Shown: positions 1 to 7,830 of the stretch, one piece after another
Layout of the letters: the number at the start of each line of letters is the position of its first letter
How positions within the stretch are numbered: the stretch's first letter is position 1
From: Desnuesiella massiliensis
GTDB lineage: Bacteria > Bacillota > Clostridia > Clostridiales > Clostridiaceae
Assembly (NCBI RefSeq): GCF_001403615.1
Contig: NZ_LN879457.1
Location: 682,001-746,000 of the forward strand
DNA: 64,000 bases
Direction: 5' to 3'
Translations under genes and position numbers: made by a program
Notes under the pieces: model-generated
Seen by the model: only the letters and a program-made list of their open reading frames with translations
Told to the model about the DNA's origin: nothing
The model's database searches: none

Positions 1-99
1 CCGCTGATTAGAAAAGAAATTATTAAACTTATTATGGATATGAAAAAACTTGATTCTGATGCTTGTGAAATTTTAAGAGAGATTGTAAAGGTTATTTAG
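1..99 (+). CDS. C-terminal tail of an unidentified protein (partial)
   Basis: The frame is open from the window edge and ends at a TAG at 97-99, giving 32 residues rich in Lys, Ile and Glu that look helical. The beginning lies outside the window, so no family can be named. It ends 41 bases before the next gene, which has its own ribosome-binding site. Confidence 0.45.
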   Translation, partial: PLIRKEIIKLIMDMKKLDSDACEILREIVKVI

Positions 100-140
100 G
101 AATAACAAGATAATAAAATATCTATTAAGGAGTGACATAA

Positions 141-602
141 ATGGTGGAATTTATACTCTCTTTAGAATCAGATGCAAAAATATTGAAAGAAGTAGCTATA
201 AGAGCCTTTGATGAAGACAAAACTATGTATGGTTCTCTACCACCAGGAATTGAAACACTAGAATGGCACCTAGAAAAAATTAAAAATGGAATGTACTATA
301 AAATTGTACTAGATAACACCATAATCGGAGGAATTAATTTGTATGACTTAGGTAATAGGCATTTTAGACTAGGTGCTCTCTATATAGATCCAAACTATCA
401 AAACCAAGGAATTGGTACAAAGGCAATTAGCTTTATCGAGAAAACATATCCCCATATCAGAAAATGGTCACTAGATACCCCTTATAAAAGTTATAGGAAT
501 CATTACTTTTATAAGAAACATGGCTATGTTAAAACTGAGGAATTTAAACCTGTAAAGGAAGTTGATTTTTGGCTGTTTGAGTATGTTAAAGAGATAAGTT
601 AA
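141..602 (+). CDS. GNAT family N-acetyltransferase
   Basis: A 153-residue protein of normal GNAT length. The acetyl-CoA binding motif A is visible near residue 90 as NQGIGTKAISFIE, the usual Q/RxxGxG signature, preceded by the beta-strand LGALYIDP. The C-terminal part HYFYKKHGYVK matches the usual last strand and helix (FYxKxGF). The family transfers an acetyl group from acetyl-CoA to an amine on a small molecule or protein, in the cytoplasm. The substrate cannot be told from sequence. The start is supported by AAGGAGTGA a few bases upstream. It seems to be a single-gene unit; an IS200 remnant begins 55 bases downstream. Confidence 0.85.
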   Translation: MVEFILSLESDAKILKEVAIRAFDEDKTMYGSLPPGIETLEWHLEKIKNGMYYKIVLDNTIIGGINLYDLGNRHFRLGALYIDPNYQNQGIGTKAISFIEKTYPHIRKWSLDTPYKSYRNHYFYKKHGYVKTEEFKPVKEVDFWLFEYVKEIS

Positions 603-657
603 TAGTAGAGCTTTCAGCATTGAGTCAAATATAAAAATTTCTTTTGGTATAATAGCA

Positions 658-975
658 TTGAGGTTTTCGAACTGCAAATATCATATAGTATTTGCGCCAA
701 AGTATAGAAGGGGAAAGATAAGGAAAGATATAGAGCATATATTAAGGAAATTGTGTGAACATAAAAGTGTGGAGATAATAGAAGCAAATGCATATGTAGA
801 TCACATTCATATGTTAGTTAGTATACCACCTAAGTTAAATGTCTCGCAGTTTATGGGATATTTGAAAGGTAAAAGTTCACTCATGGTATTTGATAGACAT
901 GCAAATCTGAAATATAAATACGGAAACAGGCAGTTTTGGTGACGTGGGTATTATGAGCGTTATATATTAGGAAAC
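658..975 (+). pseudogene. tnpA: IS200-type TnpA transposase, copy 1 (broken)
   Basis: The frame carries the Y1-transposase core: YHIVFAPKYRRGK near the start, the HUH metal motif in DHIHMLVSIPP, and FDRHANLKYKYGNRQFW. The first ~13 residues (SLTHTKW in the copy at 42173) are missing and no ATG with a ribosome site exists. A TGA at 940-942 follows FW where the other copy has Cys. Beyond it the nucleotide match to the 42-kb copy continues to about 975. The C-terminal helix with the catalytic tyrosine is not encoded, so this copy cannot be active by itself. Confidence 0.85.
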
Positions 976-1138
976 CATCTTCTTAAATCTTTTCTTACAA
1001 CAATTAATCATATAATCGCCCCTAGATTTATTTTAACGTAAATATAATGAAAAGGAAACCTAATAAGCATCAAGTATTATATCAGGTTTTCTTAAGTTTA
1101 CGATGTTGGGCATAACCAGTGTTTATCAAAGCAAATAG

Positions 1139-1170
1139 ACAGCAAGTGCATTTCATTATGAACTTGCTGT
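1139..1170. terminator. Hairpin terminator after the LacI-type gene
   Basis: ACAGCAAGT (1139-1147) pairs perfectly with ACTTGCTGT (1162-1170) across a 14-base loop. On the minus strand it lies about 33 bases beyond the stop of the LacI-type gene. The T-rich tail is weak on both strands, so efficiency is uncertain. Nothing else with coding character is seen between 976 and 1202. Confidence 0.5.
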
Positions 1171-1202
1171 TATTATGTTTTAACTGGTGGAGGGCGCTAG
1201 AA

Positions 1203-2216
1203 TTATATAGCGCGAGTACTTCCACGAACTTGTAGAGTAGGAGTTAGCACAGTCTTGGAAATAGGTTCATCGTTGCCATTAATACGCTCAATGATTCTCT
1301 TAGCTACCATGGATCCAATCATATCATAAGGATGACGAATGGTAGTCAGGTTTATGAAACTAGCTTTTGATAATGGGATATCATCAAATCCAACAATACT
1401 TATGTCTTCTGGAATTCGAATTCCGTTTTTAATGCATTCATCCATCACACCATAGCACATTAAATCACCACCTACAAAAACAGCAGTGGGTGGGTCATCA
1501 GAGTTAATCAGAAGTTCATGGACAAATCTTTGGCCAGATTCCATATTTAACGAACCGGAGACTACATATTTGGGATTTGGGGTAAGTCCATATTCTTCCA
1601 TGGCATATAAATAGCCATCATATCTACCTTGACTTGTTGTGGAAAATTGAGGGCCACGAAGCATCGCTATTTTTTGATGTCCCAATGATAGTAAGTGATT
1701 GGTGGCAAGGTAACCTCCCATTTTGTTGTCCACTGATATGCTATCATATTTTGAAATAAAACCTATTTCTCGGTTTACTAAAACAATAGGACAATTAGCG
1801 CTTTTCAAGATGTTACTGAAAGAAACTTCATTACGTGCATCCGCAATAATAATTCCAGAAAAACCATAATCTAAGAGCTTACGTAAATGCTGGTCGTTTT
1901 CACCAACAATCTGTGAACTGTTGTATAGTGTCATCAGATAACCTTTTTCTTGAAGGTTGTTATTAATAACCCATACCAGTTCAGAATAAAATGGATTACG
2001 AATGTCACTAACAATAAGTGCAATTATTTCTAACTTTCCAGTAGCTAATCCTCTAGCCATAATGCTTGGATGATAATTGGCCTCTTTCATTACCCTCAGG
2101 ATTTTTTCTTTAGTTTCTTCTTTTACGTTACTACTGTTGGTTAAAACTCGAGATACCGTGGAGCGGGATACACCTGCTGCTTTAGCTATATAATCAATAT
2201 CAACTTTTTTTGACAA
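1203..2216 (-). CDS. LacI/GalR-family transcriptional repressor
   Basis: A 337-residue protein with the LacI layout. An N-terminal helix-turn-helix and hinge helix cover about residues 5-60 (DIDYIAKAAGVSRSTVSRVL, then NYHPSIMARGLATGK). A periplasmic-binding-protein-like effector domain follows (IALIVSDIRNPFYSELV; VGFDDIPLSKASFINLTTI). Family members bind palindromic operators with a central CG and respond to a small effector. It is divergent from the acyl-CoA operon starting at 2453, and two near-identical operator-like sites sit in and near that operon's promoter, so it is the obvious candidate repressor. Effector unknown. Confidence 0.92.
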   Translation of the reverse strand: MSKKVDIDYIAKAAGVSRSTVSRVLTNSSNVKEETKEKILRVMKEANYHPSIMARGLATGKLEIIALIVSDIRNPFYSELVWVINNNLQEKGYLMTLYNSSQIVGENDQHLRKLLDYGFSGIIIADARNEVSFSNILKSANCPIVLVNREIGFISKYDSISVDNKMGGYLATNHLLSLGHQKIAMLRGPQFSTTSQGRYDGYLYAMEEYGLTPNPKYVVSGSLNMESGQRFVHELLINSDDPPTAVFVGGDLMCYGVMDECIKNGIRIPEDISIVGFDDIPLSKASFINLTTIRHPYDMIGSMVAKRIIERINGNDEPISKTVLTPTLQVRGSTRAI

Positions 2217-2315
2217 AAAATCACCTCTTTTATCTCAATACACATAAGAGTTTTAGCCCTTTTTCTAAATTATAGCATAATAGATTCAGCTATAAAAGAT
2301 ATTTATTTGAATTTA

Positions 2316-2329
2316 TGGTAGCGGTATCA
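2316..2329. promoter_or_regulatory. LacI-type operator candidate O1
   Basis: TGGTAGCGGTATCA; its reverse complement TGATACCGCTACCA differs at only two of 14 positions from the site at 2415. Both resemble the CG-centred operators of LacI-family regulators. It lies about 46 bases upstream of the -35 box of the acyl-CoA operon. Confidence 0.6.
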
Positions 2330-2374
2330 TGAAAAAAGTATATATAAAATGCAAAAAATAAACGTAATTACTAG

Positions 2375-2403
2375 TTGACAAGTATTTTTAACAGGTATAC
2401 TAT
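2375..2403 (+). promoter_or_regulatory. Sigma-A promoter of the acyl-CoA operon
   Basis: TTGACA at 2375-2380, a 17-base spacer, then TACTAT at 2398-2403. A TATACT at 2396 is an alternative -10. It is followed at once by the operator at 2415-2428 and the ribosome site of the gene starting at 2453. Confidence 0.75.
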
Positions 2404-2414
2404 ATACTTATAAA

Positions 2415-2428
2415 TGAGACCGCTCCCA
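2415..2428. promoter_or_regulatory. LacI-type operator candidate O2
   Basis: TGAGACCGCTCCCA, 12 of 14 bases identical to O1 read on the other strand. It sits just downstream of the expected transcription start, where a bound repressor would block the polymerase. Centre-to-centre distance to O1 is 99 bp, which would allow DNA looping. Confidence 0.65.
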
Positions 2429-2452
2429 AAACAATTGAGAGGTGATATTAAA

Positions 2453-4060
2453 ATGATTAGAGGAAACACTTTTTGGGATACTCTTACCATGAATGGCATG
2501 GAAAATAGGTCATACAATGAAATTAATGTGTATTCATATGGAAATATACCACCGAGTTTGTATCATGCTTTACAGGAAACAGCCGCTAAATTCCCTGACA
2601 AAATTGCATTTTATGATAATTGGGAGCGCTCCTATAAGTATGAAACATTCTTGCATATGGTAGATTCCTTGGCAGCTTATTTAAAGAAAACATTTAAGGT
2701 AACAAAGGGAACACACGTTGGGATTCTCCTTCACAACAGTATTGAATTCTGCGCTTCCTTTTTTGCTATTGTAAAATTAGGCGCAATAGCAATTCCATTT
2801 CCCACTAAATATAGAGAACCTGAAATAGAACAGCTAATTCATAAAGCAGATCTTTCAGTACTTTTATATAGTGAAACCTTTGAACAGTGGATTCTAAATT
2901 ATAAATTGGCAGGATTAGGACTGTTAAAATCCGAAAATGAAGAGACAGGGTATGGGTTCAGACATTTATCTTTTAAAGGCTTACACTTCGATGAAGGAGC
3001 CGGTTGTCTAGAGGATGAGGTCATTATTATGTTTACTTCCGGAACCACATCACAGAGTAAAGGAGTGGTGCTTTGCAATTATAATGTGATGAATGCGGTC
3101 GCAATATATAACAGAATCCTTGGCATTAGTCCAGAAGATAAAACCATTATTCCAGTGCCTATTTATCACATTACAGGGCTTGTAGCTCTTTTAGGGTTAT
3201 TTGTATATACCGGAGGTACGATATATTTGTACAGGCATTACGATGCAAAACGTATCCTCACTTGTATTCGTGACAATGAAATTACATTTATGCATGGCTC
3301 TCCCACAGTATTTGGATTGATGATTGAGTACAAAAAACAATTTCCTAGCCTTCCAAGTCTGCGCATTTTAGCTTGTGGAGGCAGCTACATGCCAAAAGAA
3401 AAAATGAAGGAAATTCATAAATGGATTCCTAATACCAGGTTTCAGATTGTATATGGTATGACGGAAACTTCTTCACCGGCACTTATCTTTCCTGGTGATG
3501 CGCCTACTAGTATTTATGCAGGAGCCGCGGGAAAGCCTATTCCAGGTATTGAATTTAAATTTCTAGATGAACAAAAGCAGGAATTAGGCTGTAACAAAGT
3601 AGGAGAGATTTGGATTCGTGGGAATGTGGTAACCAAGGGATATTACAAAATGGACACGGAATTGATTGATAAGGATCACTGGTTAAATACTGGTGATATG
3701 GGGTACTACAATGAAGATGGATATATATTTATTGTGGATCGCAAGAAGGACATGATTAACCGTGGAGGAGAAAAAATCTGGTGTACCGATATTGAAGAAG
3801 AACTTCTTCGTATTTCTGGAATAAAAGATGCAGCTATTGTTGGTATTCATGATGATGTTTATGGAGAAACAGCAGCAGCAGTAATTGTCACAAAACAGGG
3901 AATAGAACTTACTGTAGATGAGATTTACAAAGCTTTAGAAAAAAGATTGGCAAAATACAAGATACCGACTAAAATTTTATTTCTCACAGAAGTTCCTAAA
4001 ACTGCAGGTATGAAAGTAAATAAAAAATTAATTAAAACTATGTTCGAAAAGGAGATTTAG
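2453..4060 (+). CDS. AMP-forming acyl-CoA synthetase
   Basis: ANL-superfamily enzyme that activates a carboxylic acid with ATP and CoA. The phosphate-binding loop TSGTTSQSKG is near residue 195, the A5 motif YGMTETSS near 333, the hinge region GDMGYYNEDGYIFIVDRKKD near 415, and the C-terminal catalytic-lysine region around KTAGMKVNKK near 520. I chose ATG 2453 (535 aa) because AGAGGTGAT lies 6 bases before it. The in-frame ATG at 2414 has no ribosome site and overlaps operator O2. First gene of a four-gene operon with CoA-transferase, hydroxyacyl-CoA dehydrogenase and thiolase, so the substrate is probably a short or medium acid such as a 3-hydroxy or 3-oxo acid; this is inference. Confidence 0.9.
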   Translation: MIRGNTFWDTLTMNGMENRSYNEINVYSYGNIPPSLYHALQETAAKFPDKIAFYDNWERSYKYETFLHMVDSLAAYLKKTFKVTKGTHVGILLHNSIEFCASFFAIVKLGAIAIPFPTKYREPEIEQLIHKADLSVLLYSETFEQWILNYKLAGLGLLKSENEETGYGFRHLSFKGLHFDEGAGCLEDEVIIMFTSGTTSQSKGVVLCNYNVMNAVAIYNRILGISPEDKTIIPVPIYHITGLVALLGLFVYTGGTIYLYRHYDAKRILTCIRDNEITFMHGSPTVFGLMIEYKKQFPSLPSLRILACGGSYMPKEKMKEIHKWIPNTRFQIVYGMTETSSPALIFPGDAPTSIYAGAAGKPIPGIEFKFLDEQKQELGCNKVGEIWIRGNVVTKGYYKMDTELIDKDHWLNTGDMGYYNEDGYIFIVDRKKDMINRGGEKIWCTDIEEELLRISGIKDAAIVGIHDDVYGETAAAVIVTKQGIELTVDEIYKALEKRLAKYKIPTKILFLTEVPKTAGMKVNKKLIKTMFEKEI

Positions 4061-4061
4061 T

Positions 4062-5642
4062 ATGTTAAAAGCTAATTTTGTTACTGCTAAAGAAGCTTCT
4101 GCAATGGTGGAAGACGGTAAAACTGTATGTCCTATTGCAATGACATTGGTAAGCGCTTGTGAATCTATATTAAAAGAGTTAGAAAAAAGTTTCCTTGAAA
4201 CAGGTCATCCAAATAATTTGACTCTTCTTCATTCTTGCGGCCAAAGTGATAGAAAAGATGGTATTCAGCATCTGGCTCATGAAGGAATGGTGAAACGTAT
4301 TATTGGCTCTCACTGGGGATTGCAGCCAAAATGGATGGAGATGATTGCAAACAGTCAGGTGGAAGCCTATTGTCTTCCTCAGGGACAAATCGCCCAGTTA
4401 TACAGAAGTATGGCATGTGGATTGCCTGGTAAAATGTCAAAAGTAGGTCTTGGCACTTTCATTGATCCAAGATATGAAGGCGGTAAAATGAATGACCGCA
4501 CTAAAAGTTTGGAAAATATTGTGGACATTATTAATTATAGGAATGAAGAATATATGTTTTACAGAGAAATTCCTATTGATATCTGTCTGATTCGAGGGAC
4601 AGCTTGTGATGAGATGGGAAATCTTACAACTACGGAGGAAGCCATGAAGCTCGAAGTACTTCCTGCGGTTTTAGCTACAAAACGATATGGCGGAAAAGTA
4701 ATTGCACAAGTGAAAAGAGTTGCAGCAAATGGAACTCTCAACCCTAAAGAAGTGACGGTTCCAGGAGTATTTATTGATGCTATTGTGGTGTGCGAAAATC
4801 CGGAAGTTGATCACAGACAAACTTCTTCTTGGTTTTATGATCCTTCTTACAGTGGGCAGCTTAGAGTTCCTCAAAATAATATTGAACCGGCCCCATTCAA
4901 CGAAAGAAAATTTATAGCAAGAAGAGGGACCTTAGAAATATATCCGGGAGCTGTAATTAATCTTGGCACAGGTATTCCTAATGATATGGTCGGAAAGATA
5001 TGCAATGAAGAAGGAATATCAGATGACATTATGATTACCGTAGAATCAGGAATATATGGCGGAGTTCAGGCAGGAGGAATTGACTTTGGTATTGGACAAA
5101 ACCTATGTGCAATGATTGGACATCATGAGCAGATGGATTATTATAACGGTGCTGGTGTTGATATTACTTATATGGGCATGGGCGAATTAGATGGACAAGG
5201 TAATGTAAATTCCACTAAGATGGGACCTAGATGCACAGGAGCCGGGGGATTCATTGACATTACTCAAAATGCGAAGAAAGTTGTATTTTGCGGTACATTT
5301 ACAACAGGTGGAGCTAAATATGAATTTAAAGATGGAAAGCTCAGCATTCTGCAGGAAGGGAAAATACGAAAAATGGTGTCTGAGGTTGCACAGATTTCTT
5401 TTAATGGTCCTATGGCAAGGGAAAAAAAGCAGGAAGTTATTGTTGTTACTGAGAGAGCCGTTTTTGAACTGACTGAAGAGGGAGTAATGTTAACAGAAAT
5501 AGCACCGGGGATTGATTTACAGACACAGGTGCTTGATATGATGGATTTTAAACCAATTGTTAGCCCGAGCCTGAAAACAATGGATGCAGATTTGTTTATC
5601 AGAGATGGTGTATTTGGATTAAAAAATAAAATGAATAAGTAG
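4062..5642 (+). CDS. Acetate/3-ketoacid family CoA-transferase
   Basis: A 526-residue single-chain CoA-transferase in which both halves of the family I fold are fused, as in the YdiF/propionate CoA-transferase group. The expected catalytic glutamate is E328 in VESGIYGG; the glycine-rich loop INLGTGIPND precedes it. Family members move CoA between acyl groups through a glutamyl-CoA thioester. The gene starts one base after the synthetase stop, with AAGGAGAT inside the previous gene's end, so the two are translated together. It gives the operon a second, ATP-free way to activate its acid. Exact acyl partners cannot be read from sequence. Confidence 0.92.
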   Translation: MLKANFVTAKEASAMVEDGKTVCPIAMTLVSACESILKELEKSFLETGHPNNLTLLHSCGQSDRKDGIQHLAHEGMVKRIIGSHWGLQPKWMEMIANSQVEAYCLPQGQIAQLYRSMACGLPGKMSKVGLGTFIDPRYEGGKMNDRTKSLENIVDIINYRNEEYMFYREIPIDICLIRGTACDEMGNLTTTEEAMKLEVLPAVLATKRYGGKVIAQVKRVAANGTLNPKEVTVPGVFIDAIVVCENPEVDHRQTSSWFYDPSYSGQLRVPQNNIEPAPFNERKFIARRGTLEIYPGAVINLGTGIPNDMVGKICNEEGISDDIMITVESGIYGGVQAGGIDFGIGQNLCAMIGHHEQMDYYNGAGVDITYMGMGELDGQGNVNSTKMGPRCTGAGGFIDITQNAKKVVFCGTFTTGGAKYEFKDGKLSILQEGKIRKMVSEVAQISFNGPMAREKKQEVIVVTERAVFELTEEGVMLTEIAPGIDLQTQVLDMMDFKPIVSPSLKTMDADLFIRDGVFGLKNKMNK

Positions 5643-5657
5643 GAAAGGATGATAAAA

Positions 5658-6503
5658 ATGAAAAAATTTAAGGTGGCAGTTATTGGTGCAGGATTAATGG
5701 GCGGGGGAATTGCACAAACATGTGCACAGGCCGGTTATGAAGTAGTAAATATTGATTTGTTTGAACCAGCATTGGAAAAAGCAAAAAGCAACGTTGAAAA
5801 ATTATTTGATAAGAAGATTGCAAAAGGTAGTATGACTGTAGAAGAAAAAGCAGAAATTATTGGAAATTTGAGTTATAGCAGTAATTTTGAAGCTTTAAAG
5901 GGAATAGAAATTGTCATTGAAGCCGTTCCGGAAAAAATAGACATTAAAAAAGATATTTTTGCTAAGATAGATGCTATGGTAGACCCGGATACTATTATTG
6001 TATCAAATACATCAGGACTTAGTATTTCTGAGATGGCAGCTGCTACGAAACGACCTGATAAGGTTATGGGAGCTCATTTCTTTTATCCGGCACCGGTTAT
6101 GAAATTAGTTGAGCTAATTAGAGGAATTGCTACTTCAGATGCGACTTATGATAAAGTCAGAGAATTTGCAATTGATATTAAAAAAGAAGTTGTAGATTGC
6201 CCTGAACTTCCTGGATTTATAGTAAATAGAATTCTTGTACCTATGATGAATGAAGCGACTTTCCTTGTAATGGAAGGATGCAAACCAGAAGATGTAGACA
6301 AAGCCATGAAATTAGGTGCAAATAATCCAATGGGACCTTTAGAGCTGTGTGATTTTGTTGGTATTGATGTTATGCTTGCTACCATGACCGGACTTTATAA
6401 CGGTTTTCATGACAGTAAATACAGACCATGCCCGATTCTTGAAAACATGGTAAAGGCAGGGTATTTAGGAAGAAAGTCAGGACAAGGATTCTATAAATAT
6501 TAA
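5658..6503 (+). CDS. hbd: 3-hydroxybutyryl-CoA dehydrogenase
   Basis: NAD(P)-dependent oxidation of (S)-3-hydroxyacyl-CoA to 3-oxoacyl-CoA, or the reverse. The Rossmann motif VIGAGLMGGGIAQ is at the N-terminus. The HFFYPAP block carries the expected catalytic H140, and the C-terminal dimerisation domain contains NRILVPMMNEA and GPLELCDFVGIDV. 281 aa is the normal length for clostridial Hbd. ATG 5658 is preferred because AGGAAAGG ends 9 bases upstream; it would touch the ATG at 5649. It follows the CoA-transferase by 15 bases. No crotonase or acyl-CoA dehydrogenase is present, so this is not a full butyrate operon. Confidence 0.95.
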   Translation: MKKFKVAVIGAGLMGGGIAQTCAQAGYEVVNIDLFEPALEKAKSNVEKLFDKKIAKGSMTVEEKAEIIGNLSYSSNFEALKGIEIVIEAVPEKIDIKKDIFAKIDAMVDPDTIIVSNTSGLSISEMAAATKRPDKVMGAHFFYPAPVMKLVELIRGIATSDATYDKVREFAIDIKKEVVDCPELPGFIVNRILVPMMNEATFLVMEGCKPEDVDKAMKLGANNPMGPLELCDFVGIDVMLATMTGLYNGFHDSKYRPCPILENMVKAGYLGRKSGQGFYKY

Positions 6504-6526
6504 TTTAAAGAATGGGGGAAAATAAA

Positions 6527-7714
6527 ATGTCGCAGTTTAAAGAAGTAGTTATTGTAAGTGGTGCAAGAACACCAGTAGCTTCCTTTGGAGGTAGTCTAAA
6601 GGATGTAGCTGCAATTGATTTGGGCGCATTAGTAGTAAAAGAAGCAGTAAAAAGAGCAGGAATTAAACCAGACGTTGTTGATGAAGTGATTGTAGGTCAG
6701 GTAGGTCAAATCGCTGAGTGTGGTTTCGTAGCAAGGGCAGTAAGTTTAAAGGCAGGACTTCCTTTTGAAACTACAGCGTATTCAGTAAACAGGCAATGTG
6801 GTTCCGGGTTACAGTCAATTGCAGATGCGGTTATGGAGATTCAGACTGGATTTGCTGATGTAGTAGTAGCAGCAGGTACAGAAAATCTTTCTCAGCTTCC
6901 GTATTATGTGAAAGATGCAAGATGGGGCGCAAGAATGGGACATAAATTATTTGAAGATGGTGTTATTGACATCTTGACATGGCCCCTTGGACCATATCAT
7001 AATGGTGTAACAGCAGAAAATGTTGCAGAAAAATATAATGTTACACGTGAAGAACAGGATGCTTTTGCACTGGAAAGTCATAGAAGGGCAGTAGAAGCTG
7101 TTAAAGCAGGAAAGTTCAAGGATGAAATTGTTCCTGTTGAAATAAAAGATAAAAAAGGGAATGTTACAATCTTTGACACTGATGAAGGACCAAGAGAAGG
7201 TCTTACTATTGAAAAGTTACAAAGATTAAAGCCATGTTTTGTAAAAGATGGCACAGTTACAGCGGGAAATTCCTCAAGCTTAAATGATGCAGCAGCAGCA
7301 GTGGTGGTTATGTCAAGGGAAAAGGCAGACGCATTAGGAATAAAACCATTATTGGTAATTAAGGGATATGCAGTGGCAGGTAACGATGGTGCAGTTATGG
7401 GATATGCTCCAAAGTTATCCAGTGAGAAGTTAGCAAATAAGCTGGGATTAAATCTAAAAGAAATTGATATGTTTGAGATTAATGAAGCATTTGCTAGTCA
7501 AACATTTGCTGTAAGAAGAGATCTGGGCTTGGAGCCTGAAAAAGTAAATATTTATGGGGGGGGTATTTCTATTGGTCACCCCATTGGCGCCACAGGAGTT
7601 ATACTTACTGTAAAAGCTTTGTATGAATTACAGAAAACAGATAAAAAAGACGTGATGATTAGTATGTGCATTGGTGGAGGACAGGGAATCTCTATGTATT
7701 TTACTAAGGCATAA
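6527..7714 (+). CDS. Acetyl-CoA acetyltransferase (thiolase)
   Basis: Condenses two acetyl-CoA to acetoacetyl-CoA or cleaves 3-oxoacyl-CoA. All three thiolase active-site blocks are present: nucleophile C91 in NRQCGSG, H351 in IGHPIGATG, and C381 in MCIGGGQG. The 395-residue length from ATG 6527 is typical. I preferred 6527 to the in-frame ATG at 6512 because GGGGGAA lies just before it. Last gene of the operon; a strong terminator begins 27 bases after the stop. With the preceding dehydrogenase it would turn a 3-hydroxyacyl-CoA into acetyl-CoA units. Confidence 0.96.
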   Translation: MSQFKEVVIVSGARTPVASFGGSLKDVAAIDLGALVVKEAVKRAGIKPDVVDEVIVGQVGQIAECGFVARAVSLKAGLPFETTAYSVNRQCGSGLQSIADAVMEIQTGFADVVVAAGTENLSQLPYYVKDARWGARMGHKLFEDGVIDILTWPLGPYHNGVTAENVAEKYNVTREEQDAFALESHRRAVEAVKAGKFKDEIVPVEIKDKKGNVTIFDTDEGPREGLTIEKLQRLKPCFVKDGTVTAGNSSSLNDAAAAVVVMSREKADALGIKPLLVIKGYAVAGNDGAVMGYAPKLSSEKLANKLGLNLKEIDMFEINEAFASQTFAVRRDLGLEPEKVNIYGGGISIGHPIGATGVILTVKALYELQKTDKKDVMISMCIGGGQGISMYFTKA

Positions 7715-7740
7715 ATGCAAGCAATATCCTTTTCAGTATA

Positions 7741-7775
7741 AAGCTACTTCTTCACTAGAAGTAGCTTTTATTATA
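7741..7775 (+). terminator. Intrinsic terminator of the acyl-CoA operon
   Basis: AAGCTACTTCT (7741-7751) pairs perfectly with AGAAGTAGCTT (7757-7767) over a 5-base loop and is followed by a T-rich tail. Confidence 0.9.
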
Positions 7776-7830
7776 TAATTAATATAATTGTTCTGTTTTA
7801 AATGGTTAATTCTTCGAAAGAGGTGAAACA

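Noticed and set aside
2414..2452. Upstream ATG as start of the acyl-CoA synthetase
   Set aside because: No ribosome site and it overlaps an operator; ATG 2453 has a good site.
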